A DNA stretch of 64,000 nucleotides from DATKBT01 sp035546295. GTDB lineage: Bacteria > Acidobacteriota > Thermoanaerobaculia > Multivoradales > Multivoraceae. Location: the NCBI GenBank assembly GCA_035546295.1, contig DATKBT010000052.1, forward strand, positions 1 through 64,000, in the 5' to 3' direction. Position numbers and translations under genes: made by a program. Of this stretch, positions 35,281 through 44,033 are shown one piece after another (position 1 is the first letter of the stretch; the number at the start of each line of letters is the position of its first letter). Below the pieces are notes generated by a model that was not told the origin of the DNA, did not search any database, and saw only the letters and a list, made by a program, of their open reading frames with translations.

Positions 35281-37035
35281 GTGCCGTTTCAGCAGCTTCT
35301 CCGAGCTTCCCACCCGAGGCGTTCCCGCCGGCTCCGGGCGGCTCGTCTTCCGGCCTGGCTGGTGGCGTTGTGCCTGCCGCTGTGCGCCGCGCCCGCGCTG
35401 TTCGCGCAGCCTGCCGACCTCGCGGATCCGGTGCCCGACCGCGCCGAAGGCGAGGGTCCGTTCCAACGCCTGGTCCTGCGCGGCGCCATCGTGATCGACG
35501 GCGCCGGGGCGCCGCCGTTCGGCCCCACCGACATCGTGATCGAGGGCGACCGGATCGTCGAGATCCGCCCGGTGGGCTCTCCCGGCGTCGAGATCCCCGA
35601 CGACGAGCGTCCGGAGGGGGGCCCGGGGGCGCAGGAGCTCGACGTGTCGGGAATGTACGTGCTCCCGGGCTTCGTCGACCTCCACGGCCACCAGCACACC
35701 GAGAGCTCGGAGCAGGGGGTGCCGGCGACCTACGTCCACAAGCTGTGGATGGCGCACGGGATCACCACGACCGCCGACGTCGGGAGCTTCGACGTCGACT
35801 GGCTGATGCACCACAAGGAGCGCTCGGCGCGCAACGAGATCACCTCGCCGCGCATCTTCGCCTACGTCGTCTTCGGCAACGGCTGGGAGGAAGACGTCAC
35901 CACCCCCGAGCAGGCGCGCGAGTGGGTGCGCTGGGTGAAGGAGCGGGGGGCCGACGGCATCAAGTTCTTCGGCGCTCCGCCCGCGATCCTGCGCGCCGCG
36001 CTCGAGGAGGCCAAGTCGCAGGGGCTGCGCACGACCGAGCACCACGCCCAGCTCGACGTCACTCGCATGAACGTGCTCCAGACGGCGCGGGCCGGGCTGA
36101 CCTCGATGCAGCACTGGTACGGGCTGCCCGAGGCGATGTTCGAGGACAAGGTGATCCAGGACTATCCCGTCGCCTACAACTACCAGAACGAGGCCCACCG
36201 GTTCGGCGAGGCGGGCCGCCTGTGGAAGCAGGCGGCGCCGCCGCACTCGGAGAAGTGGAACGCGGTGATGAACGAGCTGCTTGAGCTCGACTTCACCATC
36301 GTGCCGACCTTCGTCGCCTACCTCGCCAGCCGCGACCTGATGCGCCAGTCCCGCAACGAGTGGCACGCGGTCTATACCCTGCCCTCGCTCTGGGACTTCT
36401 ACCGCCCGTCGCGCGACGCCCACGGCTCGTACTGGTTCTACTGGACGCCTCAGGACGAGATCGCGTGGAAGGAGAACTACCGGCTCTGGATGGAGTTCGT
36501 CGACGAGTACAAGAACCGGGGCGGCAGAGTCGGCCTGGGCAGCGACTCCGGCTACATCTACAACCTCTACGGCTTCGGCTACATCCAGGAGATGGAGCTG
36601 TTCCTCGAGGCCGGCTTCCACCCGCTCGAGGTCTTCCGCTCGGCGACCTTGATGGGGGCCGAGGCGCTCGGTCAGGAGGAGAGCCTCGGCTCGATCCAGG
36701 TAGGCAAGCTCGCCGATCTCGTGGTCGTCCCCGAGAACCCGCTCGAGAACCTCAAGGTGCTCTACGGCACCGGCGCGATCAAGCTCGACTTCGAGACCGA
36801 CGAGGTGGAGCGCGTCGGCGGGATCCTCTACACGATCAAGGACGGCATCGTGTACGACGCGCGCGAGCTGCTCGCCGACGTGCGCGAGATGGTCGACGAG
36901 GCGAAGCGGAAGGCCGGGCTCCCGCCGTCGCCGATGCCGATGTTCATCGACACCGACTATCGGGAGGGGCTGGAGCGGCGCCGGGAGGAGACCGCCGCCG
37001 GTGCGGCGGTGACGCTCCAACAGGAGGACCGCTGA
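35281..37035 (+). CDS. Secreted amidohydrolase-family metal-dependent hydrolase
   Basis: A 584-residue protein with a signal peptide (LPAWLVALCLPLCAAPALFAQ) and an amidohydrolase barrel. The composite beta-sandwich begins LVLRGAIVIDGAGAPPFGP. Metal ligands are seen as GFVDLHGHQH (HxH), a lysine in GADGIKFFGA, a histidine in RTTEHHAQLD, and an aspartate in VGLGSDSGYIY. The C-terminal strand GSIQVGKLADLVVVPENPLE closes the sandwich. The periplasmic substrate is unknown; imidazolonepropionase-like or peptidase-like members are similar. The GTG start is set by AAGGAGG. The VOC gene downstream overlaps by one base. Confidence 0.88.
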   Translation: MPFQQLLRASHPRRSRRLRAARLPAWLVALCLPLCAAPALFAQPADLADPVPDRAEGEGPFQRLVLRGAIVIDGAGAPPFGPTDIVIEGDRIVEIRPVGSPGVEIPDDERPEGGPGAQELDVSGMYVLPGFVDLHGHQHTESSEQGVPATYVHKLWMAHGITTTADVGSFDVDWLMHHKERSARNEITSPRIFAYVVFGNGWEEDVTTPEQAREWVRWVKERGADGIKFFGAPPAILRAALEEAKSQGLRTTEHHAQLDVTRMNVLQTARAGLTSMQHWYGLPEAMFEDKVIQDYPVAYNYQNEAHRFGEAGRLWKQAAPPHSEKWNAVMNELLELDFTIVPTFVAYLASRDLMRQSRNEWHAVYTLPSLWDFYRPSRDAHGSYWFYWTPQDEIAWKENYRLWMEFVDEYKNRGGRVGLGSDSGYIYNLYGFGYIQEMELFLEAGFHPLEVFRSATLMGAEALGQEESLGSIQVGKLADLVVVPENPLENLKVLYGTGAIKLDFETDEVERVGGILYTIKDGIVYDARELLADVREMVDEAKRKAGLPPSPMPMFIDTDYREGLERRREETAAGAAVTLQQEDR

Positions 37036-37412
37036 TGTTCCGGAAGGTGGCGTTCACCATGTACCCGGTCCGGGACGTCGCCCGGGCACGCCGCTTCTAC
37101 GAGGAGACGCTCGGTCTCCAGGCGGGGATGGCGGGTGGCCAGGACGGCATGCACTGGATCGAGTACGACCTGCCCGAAGGCGGTTGTCTGGCGCTGACCA
37201 ACACCACGGGCGACACCCCGAGCGCCGCGGCGGGCGGCACCGTGGCGCTCGAGGTGGCGGACCTCGATCGGCTGATCGCGGAGCTCGAGAGCAAGGGCGT
37301 CGAGCTCACCAGCAAGGTGATCCGCGGTCCGCGTTGCAGGATGGCGGTCTGTCTCGACCCGGAGGGCAACTCGATCCTCCTGCATCAGCTCGACCCGCGC
37401 GACGAGGCGTGA
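37035..37412 (+). CDS. VOC-superfamily (glyoxalase/bleomycin-resistance fold) protein
   Basis: A 125-residue single-domain VOC protein with paired beta-alpha-beta-beta-beta modules. The first is FRKVAFTMYPVRDVARARRF, YEETLGLQAG. The second is GGTVALEVADLDRLIAELES ending in DPEGNSILLHQ. Such proteins bind a divalent metal and act as isomerases, dioxygenases or binding proteins; the substrate is not predictable. The ATG overlaps the amidohydrolase stop (TGATG) and has AGGAGG upstream. Confidence 0.87.
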   Translation: MFRKVAFTMYPVRDVARARRFYEETLGLQAGMAGGQDGMHWIEYDLPEGGCLALTNTTGDTPSAAAGGTVALEVADLDRLIAELESKGVELTSKVIRGPRCRMAVCLDPEGNSILLHQLDPRDEA

Positions 37413-37485
37413 GCAGGCGTCGGGGTTCGTGCCGCGGGTCGGGGCTGCCGATCGGGGACCGGCGCCGAGCGGCGAAGGCGGTTTC

Positions 37486-38025
37486 GTGAAGCGACAGGTC
37501 GCGTTGATCCGGGGCATCAACGTCGGTCGCGCCAAGCGGGTGCCGATGGCCGAGCTGCGCGAGGCGCTCACAGAGCGGGGATTCGAGAACGTGCGCACCC
37601 TGCTCAACAGCGGCAACGTGGTCTTCGACGCCGATGGCAGCGCGCGGAGCAACGCCAGCACGGTCCAGGAGGTGATCGAGGAGCGCTTCGGTGTCACGGC
37701 CCGGGTGCTCGGACTCGCCACCTCCGAGCTCGCGACGGTGGTGGACGAGAACCCCCTCGCCGGGATCGCCGACGATCCTTCGCGCCTGATGGTCGTCGTG
37801 GCCTTCGACCCGGACCGGCTCTCCGCGCTCGAGCCCCTGGCCGAGCGGGAGTGGGGATCGGAGCAGCTCGCCGTCGGCTCGCGCGCCGCCTACCTCTGGT
37901 GTCCGGCCGGAATCCTCGCCAGCGAGGCGAACGAGGCGGTGGGGAGGGCGCTGGGCGACGGAGCGACGACCCGCAACTGGCGCACGACGCTCAAGCTGCA
38001 GGCGCTGGCGGAACGGGAACCCTGA
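37486..38025 (+). CDS. DUF1697 family protein
   Basis: A 179-residue protein with the full DUF1697 pattern: QVALIRGINVGRAKRVPMAE at the start, then LREALTERGFENVRTLLNSG, NVVF, and TRNWRTTLKLQAL at the C-terminus. Function of the family is unknown. The GTG start (37486) has GAAGG 5-10 nt upstream. It may be co-transcribed with the VOC gene 73 nt upstream. Confidence 0.9.
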   Translation: MKRQVALIRGINVGRAKRVPMAELREALTERGFENVRTLLNSGNVVFDADGSARSNASTVQEVIEERFGVTARVLGLATSELATVVDENPLAGIADDPSRLMVVVAFDPDRLSALEPLAEREWGSEQLAVGSRAAYLWCPAGILASEANEAVGRALGDGATTRNWRTTLKLQALAEREP

Positions 38026-38132
38026 CCCGGAGCGGTCCACGTCGCCACGGATGTCGCGGGCGCGCGCTGGTCGAGAGGGACCGGACCTCAACATCCCTCC
38101 TCTGGGCCGGCGGTGTTCGAACGGCTCCCCTG

Positions 38133-38168
38133 TTGACATCCGACAGGAGTGAGTCGATACTCCTGTCG
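38133..38168 (+). promoter_or_regulatory. sigma70 promoter with perfect 10-bp inverted-repeat operator
   Basis: A perfect -35 TTGACA (38133-38138), a 17-bp spacer and -10 GATACT (38156-38161). Overlapping it is an inverted repeat CGACAGGAGT (38141-38150) and its exact complement (38159-38168), separated by 8 bp, centred on the spacer/-10. A bound dimer would block RNA polymerase. The first gene downstream is a PadR regulator, so autorepression of the padR-ADOP operon is the obvious reading. Confidence 0.82.
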
Positions 38169-38197
38169 ACGATCGACAAGTCGAGCGGGCGAACCGA

Positions 38198-38608
38198 ATG
38201 ACGCAGAATCGAATGTCGAAGAGCAGAGAGACTCCACAGGTTCGCTCCGACGTGCTGCAGGGGACGCTCGACCTGCTGATCCTCAAGACCCTGTCGCTCG
38301 GTCCGCAGCATGGCTGGGGGATCAGCCAGCGGCTCCAGCAGGTCTCAGAGGATGCGCTCGCGGTCGGCCAGGGATCGCTCTACCCAGCGCTGCACCGGCT
38401 GCAGCGCAAGGGCGCGATCGAGTCGGAGTGGGGGAGCAGCGAGAACAACCGGCGCGCGCGGTTCTACCGGCTGACGATCGAGGGCGAGCGGCTACTCGGC
38501 CGCGAGCTCGAGACCTGGCGCTTCTTCACCGGCGCGGTCGAGCGGGTCCTCGCGTGCGACGAGCTCGAGGCGCCGCCCGCTCTCGCCGGGCCGGGGAGCG
38601 ACCGGTGA
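38198..38608 (+). CDS. PadR-family transcriptional regulator
   Basis: A 136-residue winged-helix protein. The hallmarks are SDVLQGTLDLLILKTLSLGP, the recognition region GQGSLYPALHRLQRKGAIES, EWGSSENNRRARFYRLTIEG (wing), and a C-terminal dimer helix RELETWRFFTGAVERVLA. ATG at 38198 is used; ATG at 38213 is possible. It overlaps the ADOP gene by 4 nt (GTGA) and lies behind the operator at 38141-38168. Confidence 0.92.
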   Translation: MTQNRMSKSRETPQVRSDVLQGTLDLLILKTLSLGPQHGWGISQRLQQVSEDALAVGQGSLYPALHRLQRKGAIESEWGSSENNRRARFYRLTIEGERLLGRELETWRFFTGAVERVLACDELEAPPALAGPGSDR

Positions 38609-41316
38609 GCCTCGCGCACGAGCTTCGCTCGCGGCTGCGCGCGCTGCTGCGGTGGCTGGTTCGTCCCGACGAGGACGAGCGCGAGCTGGACGCGGAGCTG
38701 CGCTTTCACCTCGAGATGGAGACCGACAAGAACCTGGCTTCCGGGATGAGCCCGAAGGAGGCGCGGCGACGGGCGCGCATCGACTTCGGCGGGATCGAGC
38801 GAACCCGTGAGGAGTGTCGCGACCAGCGCGGCGCTCGGGGGGTCGAGGACCTGGCGCGCGATCTGCGACAGGCGCTGCGCCGGCTCCTCCGCGAGCCGGG
38901 GTTCTCGCTCCCCGCGGCCGTGACCCTGGCGCTCGCTTTCGGCGGAGTGCTCTCGATGTTCGGCGTGCTCTCCTCCGTGGTGCTGAGGCCGCTCCCCTAT
39001 CACGATCCCGGGCGCCTCCTGCGGCTGTGGAGCGCGGTTCCCGGAGTCGGCGCCGACGAAGTGTGGGGCGTCGCTAAGGCCGAGCTCCTGCACTTCGAGC
39101 GCGAGGCCTCGTCGTTCGAGGCGCTCGGTCTGTACCGCTTCGGCGCCTCGACGCTCGGCGACGCCGAGAGTGGGCGCCCGGACGAGCGGGTCACCAGCGT
39201 CCGCTTCTCGCTCGGCCTGCTGCGCGCGCTGCGCATCGAGCCGGCTCGCGGCAGGCGTCCGGGAGAGGCCGACACGCGGCCAGGAGCCGAGCCCTCGGTG
39301 TGGCTCGCCGATTGGTTGTGGCGCGATCGCTTCGGCGCCGATCGGGGGATCATCGGCGCCCGGATCGAGATCGACGGGCGGAGCGCCGAGGTGGCCGGCA
39401 TCCTGCCCCCTTCTGCGCGCCTTCCGGAGGAGCTCGAAGGGCGCGGGCTCGGATCGGTCGGAGTGTGGTCGGCGCTCGAGATCGATCCCACCGAGCGCCC
39501 GCAGTCGAGCCACGTCTACCGCGCGATCGGCAGGCTGGCGCCGGGAGCGACCGTGGAGCTCGCGGCGTCCGAGCTCACGCGCCTCACCGCCGGGCTTCCC
39601 GAGGCGCTGCCGACGGCCTACACCGAGCGCTTTCTCGAATCGACGGGGTTCCGCACCGAGATCGTGCCGCTGCACGAAGACGTGCTCGGCGGGATCGGTC
39701 CGATCCTCTGGACGCTGCTCGTCGCGCTGGTCTTCCTCCTGCTGATCGCCTGCGCGAACGTCGCGGGCCTGCTCGTCGCGCGCACGGAGGCGCGGCGGCA
39801 CGACGGCGCCGTGCGACTCGCGCTCGGCGCCTCGCGCCTGCGTCTGCTCCAGGAGGCCATCGGCGAGATGCTGCTGCTGTGCTTCGCTGCGGCGGGCGCC
39901 GGGCTCGGCCTGGCGACCGCCGGCCTGCGAGCGCTCCGGGTGATCGAGCTGGCCGACCTGCCACGCGTGGACGAGGTCGGCCTCGGATGGGAGACCTGGA
40001 TGCTGTCGCTGGCCCTGGCGTTCGCCGTCGCCGTCGCGCTTGGCGTGCTCCAGGCGCGCCGCTCCGGCACCGGGAGGCTTCCCGACCTCGGCGGCTCGCG
40101 CGGTGCCCTCGGCCGGGCGGCGGCGGGCAGGTTCCGGCGCGTGCTGGTCGTGGGACAGGTCGCGCTCTCCACCGTGCTGCTGGCGGGAGCGGCGCTCCTG
40201 GCACAGAGCTACCTCCGCCTCCATCGCGTGGGGCCGGGCTTCGACCCGCGCGGCGTGCTGGTCTTCTCGGTGCTGCTGCCGGAGGCCTCCTACGGCTCGC
40301 TCGAGCGCGTCACCTCGTTCTACCGGGCGGCGTCGGAGCGCCTCGCCGAGCTGCCGGGAGTCGAGGCGGTCGGCCTGGGCTCCGGCCTGCCGCTCGAGGG
40401 GCAGGGCTGCTCCGTGGTCGAGGCCCAGGACGCTCCCGTGGTGACCGAGGCCGAGATGGCCTGCGTCCCCGTCCACCTGGTCACTCCAGGGCACCTCGCC
40501 GCGCTGGGAGTCGCGGTCCAGGGGCGCGAGACGTCGTGGGAGGATCTCGCGAGCGCGGCCGCGGGGGCGGTGGTCAGCGAAGCGTTCGCGCGCCGCCAGT
40601 GGCCGGGAGGCGACGCGATCGGCAACCGGGTGAGGATCGGCTCTCAGGCTCCGTTCGTCGAGGTCGTGGGGGTCGCCGAGGACGTGCGCGGCGAGGGACT
40701 CGACCGCCCGCCGACCGAGGACGTCTACCTCCCCCTGTTCGAAGGCGCGACGACCCCGCTGGGAGGGCCTCCCCACCGCCTGTCGGTGGTCGTTCGCACC
40801 ACGCTCGAGAGTCCGGGCTCGATCGAGGGCTCGGTGCGCGCGACGCTCGCCGAGCTCGAGCCGAGGGCGCCGCTGATCGGCTTTCAGACGATGGAGTCGC
40901 TGGTGCGCGGCTCGCTGGCGCGGCGCGAGATCGCCACGCGCCTGCTCGCGACGGCGGCCGGGCTGGCGCTGATCCTGGGCGCGGTCGGGATCTTCGGCGT
41001 GCTCTCCTACGTGGTGTCGCGGCGTCGCGCCGAGCTGGGACTGCGCCTCGCGCTCGGCGCCAGGGGCTCGGAGCTGGCTCGCTCCGCCCTCTCGGAGGCG
41101 CTCGGGCTCGCGGCGCTCGGGGTCCTCGTCGGCACCGGGCTCGCGCTGTGGGCGACGCGATCGCTGCGGGGGCTGCTCTACGGCGTCGCACCCGGCGATC
41201 CGGGCACTCTCGCAGCGGTCGGCGCCGGGTTGCTCGTGGTGGCGATGGTGGCTGCGGTCGGGCCGGCGCGGCGGGCGGCTCGGGTCGATCCGGTCGAGGC
41301 GTTGCGCGAGGGGTGA
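38605..41316 (+). CDS. ADOP-type ABC transporter permease, paralogue 4
   Basis: A 903-residue duplicated orphan permease. The helical prefix domain is ERELDAELRFHLEMETDKNL and SPKEARRRARIDFGG. Two MacB core/FtsX modules follow, with SVVLRPLPYHDPGRLLRLWS, LLIACANVAGLLVARTEARR, GIFGVLSYVVSRRRAELGLR, and the terminal ARRAARVDPVEALREG. Start GTG overlaps the PadR stop, and GGGGAG lies 5 nt upstream. Together with padR this is a two-gene operon ending in the hairpin at 41324-41367. Confidence 0.92.
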   Translation: MSLAHELRSRLRALLRWLVRPDEDERELDAELRFHLEMETDKNLASGMSPKEARRRARIDFGGIERTREECRDQRGARGVEDLARDLRQALRRLLREPGFSLPAAVTLALAFGGVLSMFGVLSSVVLRPLPYHDPGRLLRLWSAVPGVGADEVWGVAKAELLHFEREASSFEALGLYRFGASTLGDAESGRPDERVTSVRFSLGLLRALRIEPARGRRPGEADTRPGAEPSVWLADWLWRDRFGADRGIIGARIEIDGRSAEVAGILPPSARLPEELEGRGLGSVGVWSALEIDPTERPQSSHVYRAIGRLAPGATVELAASELTRLTAGLPEALPTAYTERFLESTGFRTEIVPLHEDVLGGIGPILWTLLVALVFLLLIACANVAGLLVARTEARRHDGAVRLALGASRLRLLQEAIGEMLLLCFAAAGAGLGLATAGLRALRVIELADLPRVDEVGLGWETWMLSLALAFAVAVALGVLQARRSGTGRLPDLGGSRGALGRAAAGRFRRVLVVGQVALSTVLLAGAALLAQSYLRLHRVGPGFDPRGVLVFSVLLPEASYGSLERVTSFYRAASERLAELPGVEAVGLGSGLPLEGQGCSVVEAQDAPVVTEAEMACVPVHLVTPGHLAALGVAVQGRETSWEDLASAAAGAVVSEAFARRQWPGGDAIGNRVRIGSQAPFVEVVGVAEDVRGEGLDRPPTEDVYLPLFEGATTPLGGPPHRLSVVVRTTLESPGSIEGSVRATLAELEPRAPLIGFQTMESLVRGSLARREIATRLLATAAGLALILGAVGIFGVLSYVVSRRRAELGLRLALGARGSELARSALSEALGLAALGVLVGTGLALWATRSLRGLLYGVAPGDPGTLAAVGAGLLVVAMVAAVGPARRAARVDPVEALREG

Positions 41317-41323
41317 GGAACGA

Positions 41324-41367
41324 GAGCAGACCTCCTCGAGCTCCGGCCCCGAAGGAGGCGACTGCTC
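41324..41367. terminator. Two-part hairpin between convergent ADOP 4 and marC
   Basis: GAGCAG and CCTCCT (41324-41329, 41331-41336) pair with AGGAGG (41353-41358) and CTGCTC (41362-41367) around a 16-nt loop. It lies exactly between two convergent genes and touches the marC stop codon, so it is a candidate bidirectional terminator. Confidence 0.55.
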
Positions 41368-41992
41368 ACCCCAGCGGAGGCGTTCCGTTCCCGCTCCACT
41401 GCTCGAGGCCCTGCAGGATCATCTCGATCGAGTAGGTCCCGATCACCAGGGACATGACCCGACCCACGATGTCGACGTAGCGCTCGACCAGCTCCTCGTT
41501 GCGCTCCTTGACCACGTCGTGAAGACGCTTGAGGAGCATCAGGGCGATCGCCGCGAGGACGGTCGCCGACGCGATCGCCCCGGCGCCGCCGAGCGGCCCC
41601 AGCCGGGCGCCCGCCAGCACCGAGGCGGAGACCGTGCCCGGCCCGATCATGAACGGCAGGGCGATCGAGCCCTCGAGGTGTTTGGGGTCTCCGCGCAGGC
41701 CGGTGAGCGCCGCCGGGCCCTCGAGCACGAAGCGGATGCCGACCAGCGGGAAGATGACCCCGCCGAACAGCAGGAACGACGCGAACCGGACCTGCAGGAT
41801 CTGCGTGAACAGACGCTCGCCGAGCCAGGACACGACGATGAAGACCACCGTCGCGATGACGGTGGCCCGCGTGAGCACCCGCGCAAAGCTCGCCGAGTCG
41901 AGAGTGCGGACCAGGTCGAGCAGGTATACGCTGAGCAGGAAGGGATTGAGCAGGACCAGGAGCAGGCTGGCGGAGCGGACGAATTCGGACAT
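41366..41992 (-). CDS. MarC-family integral membrane protein
   Basis: A 208-residue protein with six membrane segments. Family features are LLNPFLLSVYLLDLV near the N-terminus, ASFLLFGGVIFPLVGIRFVL, and the conserved SIALPFMIGPGTVSASVL. MarC proteins are of unknown function; an early link to antibiotic resistance was not upheld. The start codon overlaps that of the divergent MarR gene (CATG, 41990-41993), so at least one start may be further in. Confidence 0.88.
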   Translation of the reverse strand: MSEFVRSASLLLVLLNPFLLSVYLLDLVRTLDSASFARVLTRATVIATVVFIVVSWLGERLFTQILQVRFASFLLFGGVIFPLVGIRFVLEGPAALTGLRGDPKHLEGSIALPFMIGPGTVSASVLAGARLGPLGGAGAIASATVLAAIALMLLKRLHDVVKERNEELVERYVDIVGRVMSLVIGTYSIEMILQGLEQWSGNGTPPLG

Positions 41993-42536
41993 GGGCGATC
42001 AACTCGAGAAGCGGCGGAGTGAGGGGGGCGGCGAGCCGTCGGCCCCTGCGAGCGAGCCCGCCCTGCGGATCCTCCAGGCGATCCGCCGGATGATGCGAGG
42101 CATCTCGACGCACTCGAAGCGCCTCGCGAACGAGACCGGCCTGACGGTACCGCAGGTCGTGTGCCTGCAGGCGATCGCGGAGGGGCCGAAGGACGGCTCG
42201 AGCATCAGCGACCTGGCCAAGCGGGTCTCGCTCTCCCCCGGCACCACCTCGCGAGTCATCGAGCGGCTGGTGCGTGCGGGTCTGGTCGAGCGCCGCCGGC
42301 GCGTGCGTGATCGTCGGCTGGTGGCGGTGTCGCTGACGGCGCAGGGCCGGGAGAGGATGGAGGCGATGCCGCCCCTGTTCCACGATGGCTTCCTCAAGCG
42401 CCTGCAGTCGCTGAGCGTGGAGGAGCGGCGGCAGATCCAGTCGACCCTCGACCGCGTCGTCGAACTGATGCAGGTCGCCGACGTCGACGCGTCGCCGATC
42501 CTGTCCACCGAGGTCGATCTCGGCGAGGAGGCCTGA
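41991..42536 (+). CDS. MarR-family regulator next to the ectoine cluster
   Basis: A 181-residue winged-helix regulator. The DNA-binding part has RLANETGLTVPQVVCLQAIA, then ISDLAKRVSLSPGTTSRVIE, RLVRAGLVERRRRVRDRRLV (helix-turn-helix and wing). Ectoine gene clusters are often controlled by a MarR-type regulator (EctR/CosR), usually encoded directly upstream of ectA. Here it lies downstream of ehuA on the opposite strand, so a link to ectoine is likely but unproven. The N-terminal 30 residues are poorly conserved and the start is uncertain; ATG at 42090 is an internal alternative. Confidence 0.82.
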   Translation: MGDQLEKRRSEGGGEPSAPASEPALRILQAIRRMMRGISTHSKRLANETGLTVPQVVCLQAIAEGPKDGSSISDLAKRVSLSPGTTSRVIERLVRAGLVERRRRVRDRRLVAVSLTAQGRERMEAMPPLFHDGFLKRLQSLSVEERRQIQSTLDRVVELMQVADVDASPILSTEVDLGEEA

Positions 42537-42555
42537 GGGCGGGCGATCGGTTCGC

Positions 42556-43353
42556 TCATCGGGCCTCCAGGACGCGGCGCAGGAAGGTCCGGGTCCTGGC
42601 CTCTCGTGGCTCGTGGAAGAGCTGTCGCGGCGGGCCCTGCTCCAGGATCCGGCCCTCGTCGAGGAAGGCGACGCGGTCGGCGACCTCTTCGGCGAAGCCC
42701 ATCTGGTGGGTGACCAGGATCATCGTCGAACGCTGGTCGGCCGCGAGCTGGCGGAGCACGGCCAGCACGTCACCGACGACCTCGGGGTCGAGCGCCGACG
42801 TCACTTCGTCGAACAGCAGGATCGAAGGGCGCAGCGCGAGCGCCCGAGCGATGGCGACGCGTTGCTTCTGTCCTCCGGAGAGCTCGGCCGGGTAGGCGTC
42901 CTCCTTGTCGGCGAGGCCGACGAGCTCGAGCAGCTCGCGGGCGCGAGCCGCCGCCTCGTCACGCGCGAGGCCGAGGACCAGCACCGGCGCCTCGGTCAGG
43001 TTGCGCAGGACCGTCATGTGGGGGAACAGGTGAAAGTGCTGGAAGACCATGCCGAGCCGGCGGCGCAGACGCCGCTCGGTCTCGCGCTGCGCGCGCGACA
43101 GCCGCCGGCCGGCGAGGGCGCGCGGCACCTCCTCGCCCTCGATGTGGAGCGTGCCGCGATCCAGGCGCTCGAGCCCCATGATCACCCGCAGCACGGTCGA
43201 CTTTCCGCTCCCCGAAGGGCCGATCAGGGCCAGCCGCTGCCCCGCGGGCACCGCGAGGTCGAGCCCGTCGAGCACGACCGCGTCGCCGAACCGCTTGACG
43301 GCGTCACGCAGCTCGACCGCCGGCGGCTCCTGCCCTGACACCGCCTCAGGCAT
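42556..43353 (-). CDS. ehuA: Ectoine/hydroxyectoine ABC transporter ATPase EhuA
   Basis: A 265-residue polar-amino-acid-type ATPase. Walker A is GPSGSGKST, the signature is AELSGGQKQRVAIARAL, Walker B is ILLFDEVTSALDPE, and the switch His is in ILVTHQMGFAEEVADR. It energises uptake through EhuC/EhuD. It is the last gene of the ect-ehu operon and overlaps ehuD by 8 nt. The assignment to ectoine rests on the context (ehuB, ectABCD), since the ATPase alone could serve other amino acids. Confidence 0.9.
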   Translation of the reverse strand: MPEAVSGQEPPAVELRDAVKRFGDAVVLDGLDLAVPAGQRLALIGPSGSGKSTVLRVIMGLERLDRGTLHIEGEEVPRALAGRRLSRAQRETERRLRRRLGMVFQHFHLFPHMTVLRNLTEAPVLVLGLARDEAAARARELLELVGLADKEDAYPAELSGGQKQRVAIARALALRPSILLFDEVTSALDPEVVGDVLAVLRQLAADQRSTMILVTHQMGFAEEVADRVAFLDEGRILEQGPPRQLFHEPREARTRTFLRRVLEAR

Positions 43354-44005
43354 GACGCACCACCAGGCGACGCTCGAGCCGGCGCACGCCGGCCGAAGCC
43401 AGCAGGCTGAGCGCCAAGAACAGGAGCCCGACCAGGGTCAGCGGCTCGAGGTAGCGGAAGCGCTCGGCGCCGATGATCTTGGCGGTCTGCAGCAGCTCGA
43501 GCACGGTGATGGCGGCGAGCAGCGGAGTGTCCTTGAACATCGCGACCCCGTAGTTGCCGAGCGCCGGGACGATCGGAGGAATCGCCTGCGGCAGGACGAC
43601 CCGCCGCCAGGTCGCGGGGGTGGAGAAGCCGAGCGCCCGCGCGGCCTCCCACTGACCCCGAGGCACCGCCTCGATCCCGGCGCGATAGACCTCGGCAGCG
43701 TAGCTGCTGTAGTGCAATCCGAGCGCGATGACGCCGGTGGCGAGCGGCGACAGCCGGAGGCCCAGCCCCGGCAGTGCGTAGTAGAGGAAGTAGATCTGGA
43801 TCAGGAGCGGCGTGCTGCGAACCGCTTCGACGATCAGCGAGCCCGCCCGCGCCAGCCAGACCAAAGGCGAGCGGCGGACGATCGCCAGCACCAGGCCGAG
43901 AACGAGGGCGAGCAGCGAGCCCGCCACGGTGGCGGCGACCGTGACGCGCAGGGCCGAGAGCAGCGCGGGCAGGATCTCGAGCGCGAAGGAGACGTCGAAG
44001 GTCAT
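43346..44005 (-). CDS. ehuD: Ectoine ABC transporter permease EhuD
   Basis: A 219-residue HisMQ-type inner-membrane permease with about five membrane helices. The family loop EAARALGFSTPATWRRVVLP is the EAA motif that contacts the ATPase. STPLLIQIYFLYYALPGLGL is typical of polar-amino-acid importers. It lies between ehuC and ehuA. The order ehuB-ehuC-ehuD-ehuA matches the described ectoine uptake systems except that ehuA is last. Confidence 0.89.
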   Translation of the reverse strand: MTFDVSFALEILPALLSALRVTVAATVAGSLLALVLGLVLAIVRRSPLVWLARAGSLIVEAVRSTPLLIQIYFLYYALPGLGLRLSPLATGVIALGLHYSSYAAEVYRAGIEAVPRGQWEAARALGFSTPATWRRVVLPQAIPPIVPALGNYGVAMFKDTPLLAAITVLELLQTAKIIGAERFRYLEPLTLVGLLFLALSLLASAGVRRLERRLVVRHA

Positions 44006-44033
44006 GGCGCGGGGCGGGAGAAGGAGTTCGTGG

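Noticed and set aside
42541..42560. Terminator between the convergent MarR and ehuA genes
   Set aside because: Only 19 nt separate the two stop codons and no stable hairpin is visible.
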